DNA from: Agarophyton chilense
Taxonomy: Eukaryota; Rhodophyta; Florideophyceae; Gracilariales; Gracilariaceae
DNA length: 64,000 nt
NCBI GenBank assembly: GCA_030374765.1
Contig: JARGXX010000025.1
Coordinates: 558,001 to 622,000 of the forward strand
Direction of reading: 5' to 3'
Made by a program: the position numbers and the translations under genes. The notes below the pieces were generated by a model, which searched no databases, was not told the DNA's origin, and was given only the letters and a program-made list of their open reading frames with translations. Of this stretch, positions 23,259 through 32,440 are shown piece after piece; position 1 is the first letter of the stretch, and each line of letters opens with the position of its first letter.

Positions 23259-23925
23259 TGCAGTATTCTACTATGTCGGGGAATCCGATAGGATGATTTT
23301 TCGGGAAGTCGCGGTTGGAACTCATAAGTGAGTGATGTCATCAAACTTTTGATATGAAACGGCACACCGCGTAGGATGCCAGGAGGCAGGGTACATTAGT
23401 GGAACACGTGGTATCACGAGTGAACTGGCTTGCAACGGCGCATGTAGTGGCGATCCATGTGGCAGGTTTTACTACCCTTTGTAGCTAGACGTCCATTAGG
23501 GACCATACCCATACAGTGGTTTGGCTAGGTGCCTGACCACTGGGTATTATTTATATATTTATTTGGGCACTCACCCTGGCACACAGTATATAGTGCACCA
23601 GAGGTGAGCGCCGACTCCAAGTAAAGGAGACAACATGGGCATCATGACTATTCTGTTCCTCGCTTAGGATTCCTTAACCGGAGATCCGGACGAACCATAA
23701 TAGATAGTCAGCCCCCAACCACTTCACGAGCCGTCTCGTACCTACGTTCCCTCAACGTTTTATAGTTGCACTGTTCACCCTCGCTGGCGAGTAGTGGCCT
23801 TACACTCCACTTCCGGCTCGCTGGTGTTGTAGCTCTACCACCCCTTTTACTTCGCCGCAAGCGACCCATCGGCAGTTCGAACGCTGTCGCAGGTGTCAGC
23901 TCTCTCCGTTAGAGCGGATAGTACA
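23259..23925 (-). repeat. 667-bp LTR, intact copy
   Basis: On the minus strand it runs from TGTACTATCCGC to GAATACTGCA (TG...CA). A second copy in the window is split into 48589-49035 and 62243-62464, giving the same full length when joined. The gag-like frame starts right behind it, as expected for a 5' LTR. No 5-bp duplication flanks it, so it is the end of a truncated element and not a solo LTR. It serves as the empty-site reference for element 2. Confidence 0.8.
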
Positions 23926-23928
23926 AGA

Positions 23929-24003
23929 GCTGAATGGCTGTCGGTAGCAAAGAACGAATCGTGCGGTGTAGGACGAATCGTGCGGTGCTGGCAACACGCC
24001 ACA
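23929..24003 (-). repeat. 5' LTR remnant of the outer Ty3/Gypsy element
   Basis: 75 bp nearly identical to the start of the 3' LTR at 14400-14475, followed at the right by the CTAAT target duplication (24004-24008). It contains two tandem 17-18 bp phrases (GAATYGTGCGGTGTAGGAC type). Confidence 0.75.
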
Positions 24004-24008
24004 CTAAT

Positions 24009-25048
24009 GAAGTACCTTTTGTATATACATATTGTCTTTTTTACACACAAAGGGCTGTGATTAGAACGTTTTCTTTTTAATTGTGCTAGATTCAGTAGAT
24101 ATTGCGTCACTGGTCTGCTACAATGCATAAAATTCCACAAATAGTTATCCTGTATAATTGAGGAGTTTTACAAAAAACAAGTCACCTTGATAGGTCTTAT
24201 GCTGCAAAACACTTACATGTAAGAAAGAACACTGCCCCAGAAGCCAAAACATGATTTATTGAGATTGTTTGTTGATTAACAATGTCCCGAAAATACATGA
24301 AGACATCAGATTTATTTTTTTAGAGCTCCAAAACCTTCCAAATCGATCTAAAACGCACTACCGCTCGATTGTTACTACTTTGTGTTTATCGGTTTATTTA
24401 GGGCTGGCAAAAACTTTTAAAGCATCAAATCAACCAGTAAGAATATGAGAACCAATAGTTTAATTTTTACTGAGCTTTTTTATTACTTAAGCGCCGGCAA
24501 TGGTGTAGAAAGTGCGATCGTGCTGCAATTTTTAAGACGTGTCTAAACGCAAGACAAGAATACTCTACGCATTTGGCAACGTAAATTAAATAAAACAAGC
24601 CTTTGAGTTTATATCAGCAATAAAAAACGATTTATTATTATCATGGACAAGAATGCTCATAAATCTGGTCAAACGTAGCTTGAAACATTTCATAAACGTT
24701 TTTTGGTAAAAAAAAACCTTACACAGGCGCAATTATAATACAAGAGGGTTCAGACAAACATTTCTTTTATAATTTGTGAGACAGACGCGAGTCATAAATC
24801 AGCACTCACAAATATAAAGAAATGTGCAGTACTTTACGAAATTAAAAGAAGTTTCGAAGTGAATAAAATATATTTATCACTCGTACGGTATGCTAATACT
24901 GTTGAGAACGACGTCGCCGCACTCAGAACTCAACAATTTGAGACGGGCCGAATGAAATCTCCGCATCGCCATTTGAAACAAAAAGCGCAAAAAGACTCAA
25001 CTTTTATCGCCTCGCGGTGCCATAACAGGCTTTTTTCCACTCTTAGAT
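24009..25048. other. AT-rich intergenic region with faint coding remnant
   Basis: Mostly AT-rich. From about 24643 to 25054 one plus-strand frame can be read through two stops as a Lys-rich protein, but I recognise no family. It directly precedes the Harbinger relic and may be part of the same decayed element. Confidence 0.35.
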
Positions 25049-25990
25049 ATGTCTGAGAAACTTAAATTAGCTGGTGCAGATGTTGAACGTCTCATGAAAA
25101 GATCTCAACATATTTCTATAACTTTGTTTAATATCAACGCGTTTAGCGCTACACGTTGCCCAAAAAAGTTTCTTTTCAAGGAGAAAGAGATACACACAAT
25201 AGCGTGGTTAATGAATTGGGCTGCAGGGAGAACCAGAAGATCTCGCTATGGGTGTGTTATCGTAACCGCTTGCTGTGTTGTATTGAGAAGACTAGCCTAT
25301 CATTGTGTATGGTTCGGTATCGGGTTTGTGTTCGACATTCATTCCTCGGCAATGAGTGAGGTTTTTTGGAAGCGTATCGAGTCGTATTTCGAAGCAAAAA
25401 CTGACCTTATCAGTCTGATGAAATCTTACATACTTGCGGCGAGGGCCGAACTGTACACTGTAGCCCTTCGTGAACGAGATACGCCACTGCCCTACTCTAT
25501 AGCCTTCATACAGTGAACTACAATTAAAATGCCACATCCACACCGACAGGAGTTCTTACAACTTTCAGTATACTCAAGACACAAAAGGTTTCACTGCCTT
25601 ATATACCGGACAATCACCACGCCTGATGCTCTAGTATTCAGTTTCTTTGGACAGACCAAGGGAAGGAGACATGATAATACAATACTAAGGGAAAGTGGGG
25701 AAACACCCCTACTACAAAAGAATCACTTAGAAATAGAGACCAGTACTGCATCAACGGGGTTGCAGATTATTTGCTTGGTTCTTGGCGCGACACGGCGTTT
25801 CCTCGTGTTGGTGCAAGTGAAGAGGAAGCTGATTACAACAAGCTGATCTGTGATCTTCGCGTTGCGGTCTAGTGGATTCGTCGAGAGGAACTACGAAAAC
25901 TGGAATGAAGTCTTCATGAAAAAAGATTTTCATATAGATTTAAAGGTTAATCTCGCTCATGTCAATCTTATATACAATGCCTCCTTTACA
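25049..25990 (+). pseudogene. PIF/Harbinger-type (DDE_Tnp_4) transposase relic
   Basis: One frame from 25049 has the N-terminal helical part seen in HARBI1-like nucleases (FKEKEIHTIAWLM, LRRLAYHCVW, SSAMSEVFWKRI). It runs into IAFIQ-stop where the family has the first catalytic Asp (FIDGT). After the stop (25514-25516) the same frame gives HKRFHCLIYRTITTPDALV and GQTKGRRHDNTI, the second Asp block. A shift near 25745 then gives YCINGVADYLLGSW and a helical end (RVAV-stop-WIRRE). The enzyme is dead: the first catalytic residue is lost and at least one frameshift follows. No terminal repeats are identified. Confidence 0.75.
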
Positions 25991-26035
25991 ATGTGGAATC
26001 TGAAAATCTGTTTGCACCCTGGTGTGCAACTCTAA

Positions 26036-26935
26036 AAGTTTTACAATTGCACTCAGCCAATGCTCTAACAATATCAAGAAATGTAAACATGGGGTGCGAA
26101 GCTGCGAAGAATCGAAAAACTCGCTTGTCGTCCGCAAGGACCGGTGTTTTGGGCGACGCACCAGCGGGAAATGCTGTGTAGTACGTACGAGAGCGTTTTG
26201 AGTCGACAGAAATAGTTTAGGAGTATTTTTATTTGTTTAGGATAGCGTACTAGCCAATGCGCCGATTGTTAATAGTCTTGGCGCGTTCAGCAATCGTTTG
26301 CCTTGTCTCTTTCGCTTCAAGATAAATAGGCTTCTCGTCCGGTTCAAGAGTACTTTTCACTATATCGTGCGACTTATAGAACCTTTAATCCACCTTCTCG
26401 GTTCTCTTGGTTTTCATTTCAAACTTCTGTTTCTCCAAAGCCAGGCGTGTCTGTTCGATTGGCCTCCTGCGTTACACGTCTTGACGCAGCATCTCCATTG
26501 CTTCATCAACCGATTTCGAAAGGCGCAAGAGTAAAGATGGTGGCGGGGATGTACGCAGTTGCTTGCGAGGACAGCGATGAAGCTCGTTCTTCTTAAACTC
26601 TTCGCCCGCTTGCAACCTTATCAGATTCCTCTTTCTACTCGATATCTAGGGGCATGTCATCTAGAAGGGTCTCCCGCTCTCCGTAATTTTCCTTATTACC
26701 AGATTCTGATTTGTTTTTTGGAACTTGATCCTATCGTTACGACTATATTCGACGCATAAGACCGTCTAGTCTCTTAGGGATAGGTTTTATGTATCCTAAG
26801 AACCATATTAGGGATGCAGACTTCATAAAGAGGCCATAAATTTCGTTATACGGTCGTTTGGGCTCCGCACAGTCCGGTAAATGGCCGGAGATCTCGTTGA
26901 TGACCTTGAGGAGGTGCAAGTCTAAGGCTGGTTTG
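26036..26935. other. region between the Harbinger relic and the Helitron
   Basis: About 900 bp with short open frames only. It may include the 5' end of the Helitron, which I cannot place because Helitron 5' ends have few marks. Confidence 0.3.
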
Positions 26936-29638
26936 AAACGATGCGCGAGAGTCGGGCTTTGGAAGACACTCTTACTCATTCTGCAAGAAATGAAGCCAAC
27001 AGAGATGCAATGCGTGAGAGTCGGCCTTTGGAAGACACTCTTACTGACTCTGAAAGAAATGAGGACCACATATATGCAATGCGCGCGAGCCGCGCTTTAG
27101 AAGAAACTTTTACCGGTTAGAAAGAAACGAGGCCAACAGAGTTGCAATGCGCCAGTCTAGAAGCCAAAAGCGCACTCCTGATCTACCACAAGGACTAGAA
27201 TCTGTTAGAACCTCTCAGCAAGTAGACCGCCGATTGTTCAATGAGCATGAAGAAGAGTGCTCTTTATATCTTGACCTTGGCTCTATGGACGTATCGTTAC
27301 CCTCCAGCAACGTGTTGCACTTTCGGGATGAGTGTTTTTTCAGTAGCTCGAGCACTAACCCTCTTTATGGAACCTGCTGCAACAAGGGCGCCCGGTTCCT
27401 TCGTCTGATTCCCGATCCCCCTCCTCTACTTCGCCACCTCTAGACTGACACTGGGCCTCGGGCTATAAACTTCCGAAATGAGATCCGGGCCTACAATACA
27501 GTGCTATCCATGGCTTCAGTCAAATCCAACTGGTTCAACCGGGGCTGCGAGAACTCTAGCTTTAACTCCACTGTTACTATGCAAGGACAGATCTATCACT
27601 TCATGGGCCCTCTTCTCCCTGCTCTTGGACGCCAGCCGGGCTTTCTCTCGGTTTTCATTGATGACCCCGACTACAATACCCAGGCTACCGTCTGGATGGC
27701 CTTCCTGCCTCGCTTCCGTCATCTAAATCTCTCTGAGCTCGGAAATCTGCTTCATGAATTCAATCCGTACGTACAGACCTTCCGTGAACTTCGGGAGTGG
27801 GCACTCAACGATGATCATCCCACTTCGTATCAAATGGTCATTTACGCAGATCACCGCCCGCGTAGAGAGATCTTTGGCCGCTACAATGGTCCTTAGGCTT
27901 CTGAAAATGTGGCGTTCATTCCCGGTAATGAAGATGGTGAATTTGGTTTCCGCGACATTGTAGTGTGTAAGCGAGGTGATCTAAACGCGAATGGAAGTGA
28001 AGTTTTGGAAACCATACTGGTCACCCACATGTCCTACGTTACCTTACCGTACGTCATTTATTTCGCGTATGGACAGGAAGGATGACACATGAGCCTCAGA
28101 TTCACTCCACACAACTCTACCACACAGATGAAGGTGACTCCTTTGATGTACTATTCATGGCAGCCGTTCCAGAGGCCCACCGAGTTTAGTACCATCCTGC
28201 ACGGCAAACGACAATTTCAGCAGTACTTGGTGGATCAGTTCTGTAAGGTCGAGTCCGAACGTCTGTCATATCTCCGTAACAACCAGCTGGAACTACAGGC
28301 ATCCGACTACACCTCCCTCAGAGAGAATCTGGGTGATTCTCTCTACGCAGTGGATGAGGCCGATTACGTGCGTGCCTGAAGACTGTTTGTGCTACCTTCC
28401 ACATTCGTCGGAGGCGACCGATGCATGAGAAAGCAACTACATGACATCATTTCCAAATCCAACACACTTGGAAACCCAGATATCTTTCTTACTATGACTT
28501 GTATTTCAATCTGGCCTGAGACCAGAGGAGCGCTCTTCCCCAGTCAGCAACCATAGGACAAACCCGATGTGTGTGCGCGAGTTGTTGGCCTAAAGCTCAA
28601 GGCTTTGATGGCCTTCATCATTGAGGAGAAATACTTTGGTACCGTAGCAGCCCATGTTGGCGTCATTGAGCTCCACAAAAGAGGTTTTCCGCATGCTCAC
28701 ATCATCTTCTTTTTGTGCTCTAGCTCTAAACACAGACTTCTTTCTCCGGAGAACAGTGAAATTTTCATTTCCGCAGAAATCCCGCCCTCAACCGACCCAA
28801 CTCTTCGCGAGTTGGTTTTGAAAAACATGATTCATACGCTCTGTGGCTCTGATGACCAATCTGCACCCTATATGGGTGGAGGAGTCTGCAATAAAAAAAC
28901 CGAAGGAGTTAAGCGCCGAGACTGGTCGCCTCGAGAGCGAGTACTACATCTCCTATCGCTGTCGATCTCCCGATGGTGGCGGTGAGTCATTGCAGTACAG
29001 AGTCCGTATTGGCCCTAAATTAAGTGTAGTATCGCTGGATAACTCTTGGGTCGTTCCGTACAGCGCCGATCTACTTCGCAAGATGGCATGTCACGTGAAT
29101 GTCGAGTTGTGCGTCTCTCGAGTCGGAGGAAAGCAGTACCTTTTCAAATACGTTTACAAAGGATCAAATCAAGTCACCATAGAAATTGCAGCAGCAATTG
29201 GTCGGTACAATGAGATCAGCACCTATCAGGACGCTAGATACGTGTCGGCTTCCGAGGCGGTGTGGCAGTTGTATTCTTTCGACATTGTGGACCACTATCC
29301 ACCTGTAGTACGAATCGACGTTCACTTGGAGCATCATCATACGGTGTTCTTCCGAGAAGGCGGTAAAAGGTTTTCTGCAGCTCGAGAAAGCCCTGCTACA
29401 AAGCTCTTTGAGTGGTTCGTGGCTAACCAAAAGTTCCCCAGAGCCCGTTATATTCGCTACGACGACTTTCCAAAGTACTTTACATGGAGCAAGTCGCCAA
29501 AACGGTCGCATCCAAGAGCTTGTTTAAGGCATCGCTTCGTTCCTCGGGGTCAGGCGTCCTCTTTTCTAGCTGTTCCAGTCGAGCTTTATGATTTCAATCG
29601 CGAGGAAGCTCATGTCATTTTCCGTATCTACGCCGTAA
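26936..29638 (+). pseudogene. Helitron Rep/helicase gene, 5' half (Rep domain)
   Basis: The start holds 23-residue repeats, followed by LDLGSMDV...LHFRDE and CCNKGARFLRLIPDPPPLL (the N-terminal zinc-like block of Helitron proteins). Then come GQIYHFMGPLLP, FGRYNGP and YLVDQFCKVESERLSYLRNNQ of the Helitron_like_N domain. The rolling-circle replication motif with two His is seen as RGFPHAHIIFFL near 28684-28715, and the Tyr region as YLFKYVYKGSNQ near 29140. Stops and frame changes occur, for example near 27115, 27441, 27895, 28083, 28378, 28555 and 28890. The frame stops at 29638 because element 1 begins; it resumes at 45944. Helitrons copy themselves by rolling-circle replication. Confidence 0.85.
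26941..27150 (+). repeat. tandem 69-bp repeat coding a 23-residue Helitron motif
   Basis: ATGCG marks unit starts at 26941, 27010, 27079 and 27147, with spacings of 69, 69 and 68 bp. The units encode RESRALEDTL...ARNEANRDAM-type repeats, seen at the start of many Helitron proteins. The final 68-bp spacing shows a one-base deletion that shifts the frame. Confidence 0.75.
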
Positions 29639-29661
29639 CGTCTGTGTTCTCGGAATGCTAG
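29639..29661 (+). repeat. left terminal inverted repeat of element 1
   Basis: 23 bp beginning CGTCTGTGTT and ending in CTAG. It differs from the left end of element 2 (49036-49058) at one position. Further GCTAG copies follow at about 29670-29685. Confidence 0.85.
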
Positions 29662-30251
29662 ATAAGTGTGCTAGATAGCTAGTTTTGTAAATAAAAAGCC
29701 AAAAAATCTAAGAATTTTGCAGATTGCGCTAGTTCGGCACCTGAAAAAAAAATGGAAATAATAACTCCATGCATCTTAGTGTTTTGACCACTTCATGCAG
29801 TTTAATCTTCATTTGCAGTTTTCTGGTCACTTTTGACCGCTCTAGGTGGAGATCCATACCAAGGCAGTCGTCGGTACCTTCTACCTCCTTACTGGCCCTT
29901 TTGCTTACTAGGCTCCAGCGTTCCACCGGGAGGGTATTTGAGGTTGAAGAAGTCCACCACCGCATTCTCAACCTCGTCCACCTCCCCACTGCTCAAGTTC
30001 CTCACACCCGGCTGCACCACCACACACACATTCCCACCCTTCTTCTCCACATCCTTACCAACCCTCCTCTTCTTCAGCCGACTCTCTCCAACTCCTCCCC
30101 TTTTCCATTTCTCTCTCCCCTTCTTCATCCCAGCCGGCTCCCCGCGTCTCCCTGGCGTCACCGGCGACCTTTTCGCTCTCCCCCTCTCCTCTCCCACCTC
30201 CTTCACATACTCTGAAACAACTGGTCAAAGAGCGGTATCATATCGTTACCT
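29662..30251. other. left subterminal region of element 1 and promoter of the membrane-protein gene
   Basis: It starts with CTAG-containing subterminal repeats. A pyrimidine-rich stretch (about 29990-30190) follows, which produces long but low-complexity open frames on both strands that I do not accept as genes. Confidence 0.45.
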
Positions 30252-31165
30252 ATGCGCAGCGTAGAAGGAAGACTAGCAAACCGGAACGCCTTCACTAAGA
30301 TGTTCAGTTACCAAACACTCTTCACATCGACCTCAACGTTCACAATCACACTAACTACACTCTTCGGAGTTATAGACCAAGCTCTGCAATATACGCTTCC
30401 ATTCAGATTCAACTCTCTCCTTCGGTTCATTCTCATAACGCTATTGAGGTGTCCTATCCAAAGCCTGCTACACATTCTCATAATCGAAGGAGGTGTACAA
30501 TATATAAACGCGTTATACGGGTCTCTACAAACTACGCCGTTCAATCACAACCAGCGATATACCTGGAAGAAACGAGCCTTTCTGGAATTCGGGGCTCTAC
30601 TCCTTACTCTACTCATCCCCCTCAACGCCATACTTTTCCTCGTTCACCGCTTCATTCCAATCAGCGGTACCCTTTCATCAGACTTGAAGACAAATTGTAT
30701 CGCCTTCTCCACAGGAGGGGCTGCAGTTGGCGCTTTGGCATATCTTCTCCAGCTTGTTTCTATATCCTTCTTTCCAGAGTCCTATCTTAACACAAAGTTC
30801 ACAATGACCCCGGAACCACGGAGAACCTCTTTTATGAACCTCTTTTATGAACCTCTTTTATGAACCTCGTGCTTGGCGCCCTCTCCCACTCTTTTCAACA
30901 GGCTTTATTCATATCCAGTCCGGCTGTAACCTTCCGACTACTCGGTATGAGGCTGTCGGCATGCACTTTCGCTGCACTCTCTTTAACCGCCTTCTCCACC
31001 TCTCGCATTGAGGGCCCTGGTGTTCCTATACTGCTTGGTAACACAGTGGATGTCGTAATCTTGATATCTTCGACAGTTGTCATTCACTATGAGAAATTGA
31101 AAGCAAGTGCTGCTCTCACGCGTTTCAATCCAGTTGTTCAGGAGTTTCTACTGAAAGACGACTGA
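30252..31165 (+). pseudogene. polytopic membrane protein gene broken by a 13-bp triplication
   Basis: From the ATG at 30252 the first frame gives about 200 residues with at least three to four hydrophobic segments (e.g. FGALLLTLLIPLNAILFLV and AAVGALAYLLQLVSISFF). The second frame (about 30867-31165) continues with more hydrophobic segments and a short basic/polar tail. Between them CTCTTTTATGAAC occurs three times in tandem (30828-30866). With one copy the two frames join (…RRTSFMNLVLGAL…) into one protein of about 295 residues. I do not recognise the family; no transporter or channel signature is evident. It is cargo of element 1, at its left end. Confidence 0.6.
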
Positions 31166-31246
31166 TCACTATTACAAGAAAAGGGGACTACTCCACATAT
31201 TACCTCAAATTGTACTCTTTATTGTTCAATAGGTAACAGATACTAT

Positions 31247-32440
31247 CTAGTCGTCGTCGTCATCCATTATCATACCGCCATCTTCATAGTCTCCATCTGT
31301 CTTAGCCGAGTTGAGACCCATCCCAGGTTCATCATCCTCTTCTTCATACTCCTCTTCCCCACTTTCAACAACTTCCATTTTATAATCTTCATCCAACTCC
31401 TCATCCTCATCTACCTGGACGTCTTCATCATCACCCTTGTTGGAATCATCCTCTTCGAACTTAGGCCGAAATGCTGGTTGCCTATGCACTGCGTTCGGTA
31501 GCTTGTACCCATCCGGTACCAAGTACATGTGATATCTCATGCAAACTTCCTTAACAAATGCATCCTCGTATCCAGCTCCAGCATGAAACACATCTCCTCT
31601 TCCAATAAAAATGGAGTACGGCGGAATCCTGAACTTCCTCACTACCATCGTCCGAGACAGCCGCTTCAAGCTCCTGTCGTCGGGCACGTACATGTTACGT
31701 GACCTCTCACAAACCCAAAGCATAAACGAACTCGCTCCCGACGCCATCATGAAGAACCCTGGAACCTCTCCGACGTCCTTCTCGGCATCGGTCAGTCCTC
31801 GAAAGTCCGTATGTAACACCTGCCTTGGACAGCCCTCCGCCGTACACAGCACTCGCCCCCCTGTTTCAGGGGCATACATCCTCTTCTTCCCCGACCGGTT
31901 GTTGCACAACCGAAGAGCGGCCGCAATCTGTCCAAACCTCGCATCCAACAATGCCCTTTTCCTCACCATTAAAACGTTGTTCTCGTCCCCCTCCACAGAA
32001 TCCACAATCCCCACCTTCGTCGTAATGTACCGCCCAACTCCCTTCATTCTATCTCCAGCGTCTCTCTCCTCACCAGCGTTGATTACAGGGTCCCATTTCT
32101 TTCTATTCCCTTCAATCGTCAAGTCCAGCTGGTTCAAGAAATCCGTCTGGAATAACTCTAGCAAAGTCCCAGTCACATCCCCATCGAAGTTTACTCCCCT
32201 CTTCTTCGCCTCATCCGCCATCCCCTCGTCCGTGGCAAACTCTTCCAGCACACAAAATCCTTTCTCCATCAGCTCACTTCTCTTAGTCGCGAAGTACTCG
32301 CAGGCCAAGTCATCCCTCTCCATTGCTGCCATCCATATCGCCTGCTCTTCATTCACAGGGTGGTCCTTCGTCGGTAGAATCACCCCAAGAACCGGTTCTT
32401 TCGTGGAACCCAGTTCCTTGTGCCTGTTATGAGCAGCACG
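31247..32440 (-). CDS. 2-oxoglutarate/Fe(II)-dependent dioxygenase-like domain (3' part of the ParB-oxygenase frame)
   Basis: It shows the double-stranded beta-helix signature: H-x-D in RQVLHTDFRG, a distal His in GRGDVFHAGAGYED about 75 residues later, and an Arg in CMRYHMYLVP 16 residues on. These are the two iron His residues, the iron Asp and the 2-oxoglutarate Arg. The C-terminus is very acidic (long E/D runs). The frame opens directly after a single TGA that ends the ParB-like gene. There is no ATG before 32332 (M-A-A-M-E-R), so either translation starts there or, more likely, this is the last domain of one fused protein. TET/JBP-type oxygenases, which oxidise modified bases in DNA, have this motif set and occur on fungal DNA transposons. 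The substrate here is unknown; AlkB-like or other families are possible. Confidence 0.65.
   Translation of the reverse strand, partial: RAAHNRHKELGSTKEPVLGVILPTKDHPVNEEQAIWMAAMERDDLACEYFATKRSELMEKGFCVLEEFATDEGMADEAKKRGVNFDGDVTGTLLELFQTDFLNQLDLTIEGNRKKWDPVINAGEERDAGDRMKGVGRYITTKVGIVDSVEGDENNVLMVRKRALLDARFGQIAAALRLCNNRSGKKRMYAPETGGRVLCTAEGCPRQVLHTDFRGLTDAEKDVGEVPGFFMMASGASSFMLWVCERSRNMYVPDDRSLKRLSRTMVVRKFRIPPYSIFIGRGDVFHAGAGYEDAFVKEVCMRYHMYLVPDGYKLPNAVHRQPAFRPKFEEDDSNKGDDEDVQVDEDEELDEDYKMEVVESGEEEYEEEDDEPGMGLNSAKTDGDYEDGGMIMDDDDD

Larger units (their letters stand above)
14126..24003 (-). mobile_element. composite Ty3/Gypsy LTR-retrotransposon block with 5-bp target duplication
   Basis: The outer ends are the 3' LTR of a minus-strand element at the left (14126-14475) and the first 75 bp of the same LTR at the right (23929-24003). 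Both start TGTGGCGTGTTGC when read on the minus strand. The block is flanked by CTAAT on both sides (14121-14125 and 24004-24008), so the outer unit entered as one insertion. Inside, from the right, lie another family's 667-bp LTR (23259-23925), a gag frame (-), a plus-strand pol (about 16850-21105), and the 3' half of the outer element's pol (-). The outer element has lost its own gag, protease and the 5' part of its reverse transcriptase. The arrangement needs nested insertion followed by deletion. Confidence 0.8.

Noticed and set aside
23259-23925. solo LTR inserted in the outer LTR
   Set aside because: No 5-bp duplication flanks it and a gag frame starts directly behind it, so it is the end of a truncated element.
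29769-30264. overlapping plus-strand frames of about 145 codons
   Set aside because: Low-complexity Pro/Ser/Leu composition from a pyrimidine-rich stretch, with equal openness in several frames; no domain.
31611-32432. 273-codon plus-strand frame
   Set aside because: Opposite-strand shadow of the oxygenase, whose iron and 2-oxoglutarate residues are visible in the other frame.
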